A stretch of DNA of 64,000 bases from Bedellia somnulentella (Eukaryota; Arthropoda; Insecta; Lepidoptera; Bedelliidae). This document shows, in pieces, positions 22,453-33,584 of the stretch (position 1 is the stretch's first letter; the number at the start of each line of letters is the position of its first letter). A model generated the notes under the pieces. It ran no database searches. It had not been told where the DNA came from and was given only the letters and a program-made list of their open reading frames with translations. Location: contig OY755178.1 of assembly GCA_963576735.1 (NCBI GenBank), forward strand, positions 7,006,001 through 7,070,000. The letters are read 5' to 3'. A program made the translations under genes and the position numbers.

Positions 22453-23040
22453 TGATTTTCAGTTTATATTGGGAATTATTTTATTGCTTAGTTAGAACTT
22501 AATTTGTTACTCCTCGTAATACACACACTTTACTGTAAGCCGTGTAAGCTTGTTTTCAAACATTTTAGTATTGTTCTATGTAACTTACATTATATTTTAA
22601 CTAGTAAACATCTCATTTTTTGGGTTTCGTAGTTAAATGGCGATATCGAAACTCCAGCAGCTTCGCCTTGTCTGTCCGTACGTCACAATAATTAATATTC
22701 GGAACAATTGAGAATATACAGTTAAAAAATGTATAGTTTTATTGTTGAAAGGAATGAAAAATGTACAGTTTGATTCTATTCTATTCTATAGCTGGATAAT
22801 TTCTAGAGAGGGATAGCGATAGTAAGATATTTTTTTGTACAGAGAGTTGTCCTAAATTATATTTTTCCCAAGTAAATAGAATGAAAGTTAGAAGCTAGAA
22901 TAATTTAAATTCTTATCACCCAGGCATACTTTGTTAAGTTTTGTTGATGTTAATGTATGAAAAGCGTTCCGAATGAAAATCTTCCTAAAGTTTCAGCAAA
23001 ACTTGATTCTATCTACCGTTTTTGACTTATAACACAATTT
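22453..23040. other. Unannotated AT-rich stretch
   Basis: Nothing recognised. A TTGATTCTATTCTATTCTATAG run is low complexity. Confidence 0.45.
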
Positions 23041-23068
23041 TAAAAAGCATTTTAATATTAATTATTAG

Positions 23069-23438
23069 CGACATGATAGTCCAGTGGGTAGAACACCCGC
23101 CCGAAAACAGAAGGGCGTGAGTTCCAATCCTGGGACGGGCCTACACCAATTTGTCTTTTCTAAAGTCATATGTGTGGTAAATTTATCATGGTTGTTAACG
23201 GTGAGGGAAAACATCGTGAGGAAACCCACATGGCTGAGTTGTACTTAGTCATGTGACAGTGTATCCGTACAAAACGGCGATAGGCCTGCCCCCTATCACG
23301 TGAGTACACTGTCTAAGCAAAACGTGGGTACCTTCTTTGGAAACTAGATGGCGCTTGCCATGTGAGTTCAGAAGTATTGTTACCTCTGCCAACCCCTTCG
23401 GGGATAAACGGCATGAACGTTTATGTTATGTTATGTTA
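23069..23438 (+). repeat. SINE family C2, full length
   Basis: The head GCGACATGATAGTCCAGTGG has an A-box-like start and GAGTTCCAATCC at the B box. The body then matches C1 from GCCTACACCAATTTGTCTTT onward. Before the tail it carries ACTAGATGGCGC in place of the C1 GTGACAAAGTCACGTGATG block. A second C2 copy lies at 47522-47873. Confidence 0.85.
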
Positions 23439-23559
23439 AAAAGCGTGATATTGTTTCCTTTTTTTACTCCTTACGCTACAATTTCTGCCAAAAAATTTAC
23501 CATGCTACTTATGATATATTTTGTCTATTCTTATTTTATTTTTTATAGTTTTTAATCAA

Positions 23560-23720
23560 AATTTTAATCAAATTTTTAGTTGTATCTTTAAGTTATAATA
23601 TTGTCGATGCTGTGTGCACTGTTGTTGGCATTATAACTGACCAAGACCTTAAATGAATGTTAATGCAATTGGTGTTATAATGCTGTTGGTGTGCCTTGAA
23701 TAAATAAATAAATAAATATC
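23560..23720 (+). repeat. Possible non-LTR 3' end with (AAAT)n tail
   Basis: GCATTATAACTGACC, a GGTGTTATAATGCTG block and TTGGTGTGCCTTGAATAAAT end in a four-unit AAAT run. The layout, an AATAAA signal merged into a short-repeat tail, fits a truncated LINE 3' end. No coding part is visible. Confidence 0.35.
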
Positions 23721-24544
23721 ACTTCACTTAACTAACTATACTAGCTACTATGTAACCTTCAACGGGCAAGTCCGACTTGCTCTGTCCAATTTTTACTTTG
23801 CTATATTACAATTTATTTGCTAAAACAGAGGGCACTCTATTCAATGTTCATATTGATACAAGTATGATTGAAAATTCATGTTATTTTTAAGTCAACGACG
23901 ATCGAAAGTTTATTGTTCTCATGTATGAATGAGCACGTATAAATGGATATTATTGAGTAGGTAGGTGTGACGTACAACTTAGACGTGACGTTCTTCCACC
24001 CACGATATAGTGTCAAGCGGACATTGTGCTGGTTAAGCATGGAAAAATGGGGTGAATAATTATAACTAGATATGTATTTCAGCAATGTAGCAAACTGTGT
24101 TTTAGGTAAATAACAATTCGATCGAAGATGAGCTTTTTTCCAGCAATGTCTCTTTGTCTTAATTTAGTTACCTACCTTCGTCATGTTTAAATGGGTGACG
24201 TAGAATAAAACTGATTAGGGATTTACTTTAGAAGGTAGTTTCTTATCAATATTAGCAGAAAATTTGTTAATGATGAAACTCTGGCTATCTATGATCGGGG
24301 TTAGAGCAATAAGTATATTTATTTCATTTGATATCTGATCAGAACAGCACTGTCCCATTTCTCTTCTTAAGTGTTGTGCCATGTGTATTTCAGATGTTGC
24401 AATTGGCTTTTGGGCCATACGTTTGTAAAACCAGGACGTAATTATTGCACTATCTTTTGCTTTCTCGTGCCGCTAATGGCTCAGAAACTTTAAGTTCTAC
24501 TACTAATTCTGGAATCAGTGTTTTTATGATAGTTAAAAACATTA
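23721..24544. other. Unannotated AT-rich stretch
   Basis: Short ORFs at 23876-24085 and 24215-24418 have no motif. No repeat recognised. Confidence 0.4.
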
Positions 24545-24667
24545 ATACACACATATATTCACGAACATAAATCACAAAAAGGGATAGCCAGAGCTTTAAA
24601 GCTAGAAACTCCTCAGCCACACTTAGAAGTTGATAGGGAACATAATGGTAGAAATAAAATTTGGTTG

Positions 24668-24925
24668 TTGTTGTTAGCTGTGTAGTGTCGGCTTAGAATA
24701 GCACTACCCCATTTCTTCCGGTGGGTGTACGTAAGAGGCGACTAACGGTATTAGGGTTTTTTAAGGGATTTTTGGGCGATGCGGTTGGAGACCCATCACC
24801 AACAACCTTTATTCTACCATCTTTTCCCCACTCAACTTCCAAAAGTGGCTGAGAAATTTCTAATTATCGGCTCTGGCTACCCTTTTTAGGGATTTAAAGC
24901 CGTGAGTATATGTATGTATGTATGT
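24668..24925 (+). repeat. SINE family A1 nested in A2, 12-bp target duplication
   Basis: AAAATTTGGTTG at 24656-24667 and 24926-24937 flanks the element, whose head is GCTGTGTAGTGTCGGCTTAG and whose tail is ATGTATGTATGTATG. It lies in the opposite orientation to the host A2 copy. The nesting shows that A1 was active after this A2 copy had landed. Confidence 0.93.
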
Positions 24926-25034
24926 AAAATTTGGTTGGTGTGGGGTCTCCAACCGCATCGCCCAAAACCACTTAAAAAACCCCATATCCTTAGTCGCCCC
25001 TTACGATCCCATACAGTAGAAAGGAGTAGTAGTC

Positions 25035-26432
25035 CAAGAGCCCGCGACGGCCAGACCTTCCTGTAATAATAAAAGCTAAAAGTTTTTCTATGTGTGCCTA
25101 TAGTAAAGGTAAGAACGATCCCCACCCGTGATACCTGGCTAGTGGTGGCTTTGGCAGGTAACAGGTAATAAAGGTGTATACAATTTTATCTTAAATTTAT
25201 TAATTTATAAAACTTATTTTTTAAATATTTTACTTATAACAATATCAGAACTTACGTCACGCATTACCAGACGCTTTATACTGTTCCAACCCCTTGCCAG
25301 ACACCCCTAAACTATAATATTTACTTACGTTATGTTTTAAAAGCTGAATTTTATATATGTTAATTGGGGAACTATTAAATGATGTTTCTTTAATAGTCAG
25401 ACACATTCAAGGGTTCTATCATTCTGCCAGACGCATTGAAATGCGTAGAAAATGTGAGAGCGCGGTGCTGATGTACTAACTGGTGCGAGTGAGACAGACC
25501 GTTCGGTTTATTATGATCTTTTACTGAAAATTAGCTGACCTGTATCAAGAAATTGAATTTGATAAATTTATTATAAATTTCTAAAGCAATTTGCATTAAA
25601 ATATAATTTTATACGAAAATATAATCCCATAAAACACTAAATTTAGATTTTTGTAAGTCCTATGAAGTTTATTATATTTAATTACAGTTCTTTTGAAAGC
25701 AAATATTAAAAAAAAATATTTTAGACAATTATTCAATGAGTTTTAAATCAATTATTATCAAATTCTTTAAAATCAAATGTATTATTTAATAATTTTCATA
25801 ATTGTCATCGTTGTCGTCGATATTTTCATTTTTGTCTTTGCTGCTGCTTCTATATTACAATGTTTACTATTACCACGACTATATAGCAGTTCACTGAATA
25901 ATACAGGGTAAATGACAGCTGATGCGCAGTAAAAGATCGCAATAAACTGAACGCCTGTCTCACTCGCACCAGTTAGTACATCAGCACCGCGCTCTCACAT
26001 TTTCTACGCATTTCAATGCGTCTGGCAGAATGATAGAACCCTTGAATGTGTCTGGCTATTAAAGAAACATCATTTGATAGTTCGCCAATTAACATATATA
26101 AAATTCTGCTTTTAAAACATAACGTAAGTAAAATTACAAAATATTATAGTTTAGGGGTGTCTGGCAAGGGGTTGGAACAGTATAAAGCGTCTGGTAATGC
26201 GTGACGTAAGTTCTGATATTATTATAAGTAAAATATTTAAAAAATAAGTTTTATAAATTAATAAATTTAAGATAAAATTGTATACACCTTTATTACCTGT
26301 TACCTGCCAAAGCCACCACTAGCCAGGTATCACGGGTGGGGATCGTTCTTACGAGTACCTTTACTATAGGCACACATAGAAAAACTTTTAGCTTTTATTA
26401 TTACAGGAAGGTCTGGCCGTCGCGGGCTCTTG
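25035..26432. mobile_element. 1.4-kb foldback DNA element with ~500-bp terminal inverted repeats
   Basis: The left arm 25035-25526 starts CAAGAGCCCGCGACGGCCAG; the right arm 25927-26432 is its near-perfect reverse complement. Differences are few: scattered substitutions and a small insertion near 26120-26140. The central 400 bp is AT-rich without an ORF. It interrupts an A2 SINE. The flanks give a short, ambiguous duplication (TA or TAGT), so the superfamily is undecided. No transposase is encoded, so it must be mobilised in trans if active. Confidence 0.88.
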
Positions 26433-26549
26433 CTCTATAGTGATATTCTAAGCCGGCACTACACGGCAAAACCTTTATTTATAGTCAGTTAGCTAGAAAA
26501 ACGCTTGCAATTGGATATTTATTTGTAAATAATTATATTGTAATAACAT

Positions 26550-26792
26550 CGCACCTCTGTTCAAATAGCGTCACAACTCAAAAAACCAAATTTTTTCGAA
26601 AATTCATTAGAAATTTACATTTTCTTTTTTTTTACTGTTTTGCACTTAATATGAAAACTAAAAATTATACTTTTGTTGAAGCTATGAATATGCCAGTTTT
26701 TGAGATAACATTTTGATGTTTGGCAAACATAATGGTTTAATAAAATGGATTTAATTTTTTTTGAGTTGTGACACTATTTGAACGGAGGTGCG
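26550..26792. mobile_element. 243-bp MITE with ~36-bp terminal inverted repeats
   Basis: The left end CGCACCTCTGTTCAAATAGC and its continuation to CAACTCAAAAAA pair with the right end TTTGAGTTGTGACACTATTT..GGAGGTGCG with about two mismatches. ACAT flanks both sides (26546-26549, 26793-26796), a likely 4-bp target duplication. The interior is AT-rich and noncoding. Confidence 0.8.
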
Positions 26793-26796
26793 ACAT

Positions 26797-27832
26797 GCAT
26801 AACAATTAAGGCAAAACAACTTTGGGCTATAATGATGTAATAAATTTTAAACATGCTCGGTGAAAACCCTAGTAATAAGTCGTAGGAGATAAGACCTAGT
26901 CTCTTACGACATACAACGACCTCAGCTTCCACTTACAAGATACTGTCACGGCATTTAAGTGACGGAAGGTGACTGCAAAAGATAGCAGGGTAGATAAGAT
27001 ATTTTACTTTTTCAAACAACATTTTAACTTAATCTGTTAGTGATTATAGTATTGATTGTTATTATAATTTTGCAGTCGACTTAGTATCCCATACCAGGAC
27101 CCTTTTTTTAACCCAAAAACGTTAAATTTTTGGAAAACGAGTAATATGCATTAGGTTTTTTTTATGTTTAATGTAATGCAAAAGCTAGTCCTCCTGTTTA
27201 ACAATCAACTATTGCATCATCATCACAGCCGATTCTATCTCTCACTTCCCTTCACAATCGGGTTTGAGTCTATTTTAAATAGGGTAATTAGGCCATAGTC
27301 CACGTTGCCAGTGGCATAGAACAGCAATGACTACTTAAATTCGTAAATATTATTAGGCAAGATAATCTACCAAAATAGTGTATTTACATAATACATATTG
27401 ACATATACGCTCAGGGGAAAATATTGTAAAATAAAAGAAATAAAGGAAATTAAGTTGTGTGACTTAGATGATTTTATAATACAGTCATATTTTATAGAGT
27501 AGAATGCCTATTAAACTGCTGAGAAACCGGGGCACGAGACTGATAGGTTATCGTCCTGACGCTTCCCGCAAACCCTATCGATGGATGTTGTATACATTGA
27601 GGGCATTCACTCCAGTGATGACTATTTATATCCGGAGGCAACACAGCGTCCGGGGATACTAAGTTACTTTCTAGATATAAATATAATGGGAACACATATT
27701 TCTAGATGGAATTTTATTGAAGTATCTGAATTCTGGACAGGTTTTTTTTATGAAAATCGAAAAATTTTATAGATTTTACAATAGGTTTTTTATAAACAGC
27801 TATGATCCTAATTATGTGTTATTTACATATTA
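26797..27832. other. Stretch without recognised genes
   Basis: A GGCCATAGTCCACGTTGCC piece near 27292 recalls the 3' region of a lepidopteran retroelement. The opposing ORFs at 27492-27695 and 27581-27772 overlap and lack motifs. Nothing else recognised. Confidence 0.4.
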
Positions 27833-28014
27833 AGAGCTTATTCCATTGCATTTTGTCGTTGCTGAATTCAGAAGTCCTTCGAAGTTACTGCCGCAGACGC
27901 TTGTTATTCCACTACACAAATTTCAGTTTTAGCGTTCTGAACGTTATTCCACTAGTCTGAATTCAGATTCTGTGGCTTTCAGACGTCTTCATTCAGACAA
28001 ATGGAATAAGCTCT
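27833..28014. mobile_element. 182-bp MITE with TTA target duplication (Harbinger-like)
   Basis: The ends AGAGCTTATTCCATT and AATGGAATAAGCTCT are exact inverted repeats. TTA precedes (27830-27832) and follows (28015-28017), matching the TWA target preference known for PIF/Harbinger elements. Two internal TTATTCCACTA motifs echo the terminal sequence. Noncoding. Confidence 0.78.
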
Positions 28015-28017
28015 TTA

Positions 28018-30044
28018 TTTAGCGCGTTTTTAGAATTGATCACGGAACGAATGAATGGTGAAAAAAAAAAGATGCCTAGCGATGGCTTGCCTAACACATT
28101 TACTCACAGTTATAAAAAATCCACTATTATAAGTTAGCTCTAACGACAACCAACGGATCACATTTCATTGAACTTTAAAAAGTACTAACTCACTTATAAA
28201 AAGGCATTTACTCTGAACTTATCCATACCAAAGATATTAATTTGTGTGCTTGTTTCATTGCGTTAATTTTTAAATAATGACCTGTTTAATTATGGTTTCT
28301 TTTATTAACTGTATAGGTAGCATGAGGAATGTGAGAGCAAGTACATGTAAGAAGTGATATAACTGACAGATCGTTTATTAAAAAACTGTCATTATCTCAT
28401 TTCTAACGTGACACTCGGGAGCTAGAGGTATGAGTATATGTATGCATGTACATGGATTTTATTAATGAAAACCCTCATTCTATTAACTAATTATACGGGT
28501 AGGCAGATATTGTCTCACCTACCAAAATTCTTACAGACTTAAGCATCCGACGTACTCGTAAATCCTCAGTAATTGCACGTCGTGAAATTTATCTTTGGAT
28601 ATATTTTCTTTGCACTTTGACACCACCTTTTATCACGCTAATTATACCTTACTAGGATATATCCGTGACTTTGTTCCGTTCATCTTCAATTTAATCAGAT
28701 ACATTAAAATACATTTGTACTTCTGCCCCAATTTTTAGGCGTATTTTTACAAACAGCTCATGTGATGGTAATATTAATGCATAAGAAAGTAGAGAAACTG
28801 AAGGCGATTGTGGATTAAATAGAAAACAGACTAGAAAGTTGAGGCCCGTAATGTAAAAATAGAAATTCACGTTTGAAAAGATTAATTGGTTCGGGAGGTT
28901 TGCTTTGATGTTACAAATTGACAAATTGTCTTTGCCTATCCCAATGGGAAGTAAGGCATGCGAAAACCCATGTTTATACGAACTCTCAAAGATGCAAGTC
29001 TTAAATAAATATTAACTAAGTCATTGGCCTAACACGGAGTTGTAGTAACTACGTTGTATTCAGGTGACAGTAACGTAAAGGCACTTACGGTAAACAATGG
29101 CCCACTCTGCGTGATAACTCGGGCTCGAATGGAGACGCCTTGCTTTTTGCCTTTTAATCTTTTCGCTTTTTCGAGCATTTACTAAGCAGGTCAACACACG
29201 TATGAATTATTTGGAGAAACTTACGACTTGTTTTACATTTTTTTGTTTTATTTTTGGTTGGAATAAAAAGGTTGGTAAATGTTTTTCTATCATACGTTTC
29301 TTTCTTTTTTTAGTTTTATAGTGCTTTTAGAGTTGTGCAAAAGAAGCTTTGCGGTAAATTTTTCGCATTAACTAGGGTTGGGTAATTAAGGGTTGCGTAA
29401 TTTTCTCTCATCACTAACGACTCCTATACGTTTTTAATAAATCACTAAGAAATAGTTTAAATTCAAGATTAAAACCAATGTTTCTTGCTCGTGAGGCTGA
29501 CTTATTTTCCACTGACCTTTCAAGGGTAAAAACACTATTAGTCTTTATATTAAATACACAGCCTTCAAATTGTAACAGTAAGTTATTAAAATGCTAAGTT
29601 TCTAATTCAGTAACAAGACCATTTTATTACAAACTCCATATTTTCGTTTCCCGTAATGTTTAAATATCCAGTATACCTTGACTTGAACAATCTGGGTCAG
29701 CTTCGTCCTTTGATGTTGAACTCTCGTCTAGCTTTTCTCTTGTCTCGATACAAATAAACTGTGAAATTTGTATTCTTTACTTAAACAAATGCTTTGTTAT
29801 TATTTCGTTGAGTCATTTTTGATTTTTGTTTGCGCTAATTCTGTTTTGCCAAGGCTTTTGTATGTTTGCAAAATATAGATACTTTAAAAAACAGATTATA
29901 ACTAGAATGTAAAAAAGAAGAGTGTATTGTTGGACTTCAAAATTATTTTCTTTTCATTACTTTTACTATCGATTTAAAATTTAATTAATTAATTTATTTA
30001 ACACGTGTAACGAGTGTCTTTAACTCGACCAAGACCGGTGTTAT
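28018..30044. other. Long unannotated AT-rich stretch
   Basis: Two scraps are visible: GAGTATATGTATGCATGTA at about 28433 (A or LINE tail) and GCCTATCCCAATGGGAAGTA at about 28935 (RTE-like LINE end). No exon or other repeat recognised. The 77-codon ORF at 28691-28924 has no motif. Confidence 0.4.
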
Positions 30045-30138
30045 TAACCATTAGGTTCAAGATCCTTTTTTATAAATTTTCCTTCTAAATTTCCAATACT
30101 GGTTGAGGAGTTTGTAATTCTGGAACTCTGTTTAATCC
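30045..30138 (+). repeat. Degenerate SINE family A fragment
   Basis: CCAATACTGGTTGAGGAGTT and GTAATTCTGGAACTCTG resemble the 3' half of family A; the tail is missing. Confidence 0.35.
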
Positions 30139-30139
30139 A

Positions 30140-30215
30140 CTAATAAAGAAAAATCGAATATTTTCCTTCCTTTATTTATTAGTAATAATCCCTACATGAG
30201 GTTTTCATGAACAAA
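30140..30215 (+). repeat. SINE family B, tail with inverted upstream stub
   Basis: The tail CCTTTATTTATTAGTAATAA with CCCTACATGAGGTTTTCATG is typical of B. Directly upstream, ACTAATAAAGAAAAATCGA is an imperfect reverse complement of the tail start. The tRNA head is absent, so two oppositely oriented tail pieces meet. Confidence 0.6.
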
Positions 30216-31066
30216 ACATTCTAATTAACTGCCTAATCCATTTTTGGATTTTAAGTTTATATATGTAATCAAGGCATCAACTTGAATATAATAAAATAAG
30301 CTAGGATGTATATTTTCATACTTTGAATTGTATTACAAACAATATTTGCTATTTACATCATCGCAATAAGTTGAACTTGAAAGAAACGCTCAACATTCAT
30401 ATTTAGTAGGATAAGTTACATTGAGAGTCAATGAAGTATAAATACGGACCCAAAAGTTCTTGCGGCAAAAGCTTTTCTCTGTCGGCCAAGTCGGGTGTCA
30501 CACAATCCCGCCTCTCTTATCTCTTTTACTAACAAAGCGGCAATCTTACTACATTCTTTTTTCAAAAGTATTTCAAAGCTTCGCCGCTTGAACTTGCTTC
30601 TTTTACACGTTCCATTTTCAAATAGAATTTAAAATTATGTTAGCAGTGCTAGGGATCCGAATGGAAAGTAGCAGCTTGCTAAAGTGATTTAATTTAGCGG
30701 GTTACTTTGAAAGTTAAATTAATAGGTGTTACAAATTTTGAGTGAATATTGTTACTAGATTATTATTTTTACGAAACTCGCTTTATTAGTGTAAAGTATG
30801 GTATATAAAGTTATGTTATAAAGTAAGTATATGGAGTATTTGTTATGAAAGGATGTAGATTGACTTGATTACAACTGTAGTTTTGCTTACGCTTTAAAAA
30901 TTCATTAGTATGTCTAGTATTCTTGTTAACCTACTCATGATGTTGGTTTAAAACTTATTATTAAAACTCCATATCTTTTTCAGCTAATTGTAGATTTTCG
31001 TCAAAATGAAAGCTTTTGTCTGACCTTTACAAAGGCTTCGTGTTTCCAATGGTAATTATAATAAAT
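30216..31066. other. Unannotated AT-rich stretch
   Basis: Nothing recognised on either strand. Confidence 0.45.
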
Positions 31067-31079
31067 TAAAACACTGAAA

Positions 31080-31326
31080 CTTACTTGCTGTGTAGTGTCG
31101 GCTAAGAATAGCACCCATTTCTTCCGGTGGGTGTACGTAAGAGGCGACTAACGGTATTGGGGCTTTTAAGGGATTTTTGGGCGATGCGGTTGGAGACCCA
31201 TCACCAACAACCTTTATTTCACCATCTTTTCCCCACGCAACTTCCAAAGGTGGCTGAGGAATGTCTCATTCCCTAGCTTTGGCTACCCCCTCAAGGGATT
31301 TATAGCCGTGAGTATATGTATGTATG
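31080..31326 (+). repeat. SINE family A1, full length with 12-13-bp target duplication
   Basis: TAAAACACTGAAA at 31067-31079 and 31327-31339 flanks a complete A1 copy with a TATGTATG tail. Confidence 0.92.
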
Positions 31327-31421
31327 TAAAACACTGAAAGGCTAAGAGTCTTTAAAGCTCATTACTATTTAACGTTAAAATTATAATCAATAAGATATTG
31401 TGTATTTTATTTGATTTTTTA

Positions 31422-31627
31422 GCCAGAGTTTTAGTATTAGAAATGCCTTAACCAATTTTGCAATTAAAGTGGGAAGAAGATTGTAAAGTAACGACTGTTG
31501 GTGATCGCATCGCCCAATTCGCCCAACAATCACTTAAATAATAGTAATTTTACAATTTCCTTAGTCACCTTTTACAACACCCGCGGGAAGAATTGGTTTA
31601 TTGCTATTTTACGCCGGCAATACACAA
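31422..31627 (-). repeat. Diverged SINE family A2 copy
   Basis: The order AGCCAGAGTTTTAG, GTTGGTGATCGCATCGCCC, CCTTAGTCACCTTTTACAAC and ACGCCGGCAATACAC follows A2 with heavy change and a duplicated CGCCCAATTCGCCC. The tail side is lost. Confidence 0.65.
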
Positions 31628-31668
31628 AATTCAAGTAGCAATATGATGCATCTACATAGTTTTTTACA

Positions 31669-31877
31669 TAAACATAAACGTTCACGCCGAATATCCCCAA
31701 AGGGGTTGGCAGAGGTACTAATACTTCTGAACATCACGTGACTTAGTCACCCGGTGTTCAGAGTACCCACGTTTTGCATGGATAGTGTACTCACGGGATA
31801 GGGGGCAGGCCTATAGCCGTTTTGTACGAATACACTGTCACATGAATAAGTACAACTCAGCCATGTGGGTTTCCTTC
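31669..31877 (-). repeat. SINE family C1, lacking its head
   Basis: ACATAAACGTTCACGCCG through CAGCCATGTGGGTTTCC match C1 closely; the tRNA-derived head (right side in this orientation) is missing. The close match suggests a fairly young copy, truncated during insertion or later. Confidence 0.8.
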
Positions 31878-32217
31878 TTCCTAGTTTTCACAATCCCAGC
31901 CAAAAGATGTCAAATGCTGGGCCTACTCCTAATTTAAGGTACTATTTTGATGAAAATTAAATCATAATATAGGTAACAACAACAGGTCAAGATCTCAATT
32001 ATAATAAATTTGCTCTCTAATTATTTGATTAGAAATGATTTTGGAAAAGGAGATTTTTTCATATTTATTCATTATGTTTTGCATATTTTACAAAATTATA
32101 ATAATGGTGTTAGTTAAATCATCTAAAAACTATACACTAAATAAAACATTCCATATTGTATATACACGAACTTTTATTTGTAATATTTATTTTATGTTCC
32201 CAGTGAAATTAAACAGT
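31878..32217. other. Unannotated AT-rich stretch
   Basis: CACAATCCCAGCC near 31888 may be a tRNA-like scrap. The 65-codon ORF at 32035-32232 is AT-driven. Confidence 0.4.
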
Positions 32218-32221
32218 TACA

Positions 32222-32372
32222 CAAATAAATAAAGGAAAGAAAAATTTCGACGGGCGGGAATCGCGACCTCGGGTGTAAAATTCGGGCCTGTGTCGAAATT
32301 TTTCCTTCCTTTATTTATTCTTTATTTATTAGTATTAATCCCCACATGAGGTTTTTATTAACAAAAAAACAT
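32222..32372. repeat. SINE family B, head-to-head inverted pieces
   Basis: The left arm ATAAATAAAGGAAAGAAAAA with TTTCGACGGGCGGG is B on the minus strand. The right arm GCCTGTGTCGAAATTTTTCC and CTTTATTTATTCTTTATTTA is B on the plus strand, ending in CCCCACATGAGGTTTTTAT. Between them only a disrupted tRNA remnant (CGCGACCTCGGGTGT) survives. Same architecture as 59619-59880. Confidence 0.7.
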
Positions 32373-33550
32373 ACAAGTTACACAAATTTTAAGGTGAATT
32401 TTAATTACATAAACAACAAAATGTCTTTGAGACCACAATTGTTTGATAATTGCTTGGGATCATTACAAAATAATAATTTTACATTTCTATATTGAATCAT
32501 CATTAATTTTTTCTTGAATACAAAATAAATTGGATGCCTAACTCCTTGGTTTAAAAAACCTCCCATTAAGAAGCCACAATTTAGATCAACCATTACTTTA
32601 AAAATTCAGAGGGGAAGCGATGGTGAAATAATAAGATCCGACTTTCACTTAAACATACAAGAAAACAAATGGATGGATAAACTAAATAGTCTCAGCTTAA
32701 TTATAATGTTTAGATTTTATTTCTTTTTCAGGCAACTAGAAAACAAAAAAAAACTAGTTGACTGCAACGAAAAAGAAAAAGCAGCGTTGCTATGTAATTT
32801 TCATGTACATCTAGTATGAATGCATTAATGATTGCAAATATGAAGCATTGTTAACTGTCGATAAGTATGCATTTGACAAAAGTACTATCATTAGACATGA
32901 TTATGTTGTTTTTACCCCGTTAACTTCTAGCTCTAGTTACAACATCGATTTTGGATTTCAACGTTCTGTAAAATGACGGAGTTTTGCTACTGACGGGCGA
33001 AAAAAATCATGTGAAATTATTAATATGTTTAGTAAATTATAATTCGTATGATATACGGTTAATCACTCCTTCTTTTGTACAATTGGTTTCTGTGTGAAAT
33101 ATAAGTTCAATTCTTTCTATTGTATTATATCTCGGATGAAAAGTACTTTTGTTAAAGGGTCGCCAAATTGTTGTAATTGGGAAGTAAGTACACGTAAAAT
33201 AAAGGATGTTTGGTGATGGTTATCAAGTAAAATTTATCAAGCAATAAATATCTGATTTTTCCTTTCTATCACACATATTAATTGATTATTTACTTATTTT
33301 TTTACACTTTTCTCTTTACCGTAAAAAAAACTAAAGTGATATCTTACAAATTATTGCTAATAAATAAAAAAATATTCAATAAGAGTTTTCACTGTTCATT
33401 TGATCAAATCCGTAACTTTACCAAACATTACAATCCAAAGTGTAGTGAAGTGAATACATTGTGTCTTGTACAATTGCTCCTTGACGTCGATATTTTGTCC
33501 GAGTCAAAGGAGCGGTACGAGGCACAAAGCGAGACCAACCTTCCCCTCAC
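32373..33550. other. Unannotated AT-rich stretch
   Basis: Nothing recognised. The 121-codon ORF 33282-33647 is hydrophobic and low complexity at its start and then runs over a short tandem repeat, so it is not called a gene. Confidence 0.4.
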
Positions 33551-33584
33551 CTTCGCCTCACCCACACCTTCGCCTCACCCACAC
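33551..33584 (+). repeat. 17-bp tandem repeat (2 units)
   Basis: CTTCGCCTCACCCACAC occurs twice in direct succession, preceded by a shorter variant. The surrounding 33480-33600 is slightly richer in G+C than its neighbours. Confidence 0.7.

Larger units (their letters stand above)
24545..26468 (-). repeat. SINE family A2 split into three pieces by two insertions
   Basis: The outer A2 copy is readable as 24545-24667 (tail side), 24926-25033 (core to ACGATCCC) and 26434-26468 (TAGTGATATTCTAAGCCGGC head). The first break is filled by an A1 SINE with a 12-bp target duplication, the second by a 1.4-kb foldback element. Joined, the pieces follow the order of intact A2 copies such as 12815-13063. 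Confidence 0.85.

Noticed and set aside
23040..23068. TTAAAAAGC target duplication for the C2 copy at 23069
   Set aside because: The left occurrence is about 20 bp away from the element start and the motif is low complexity.
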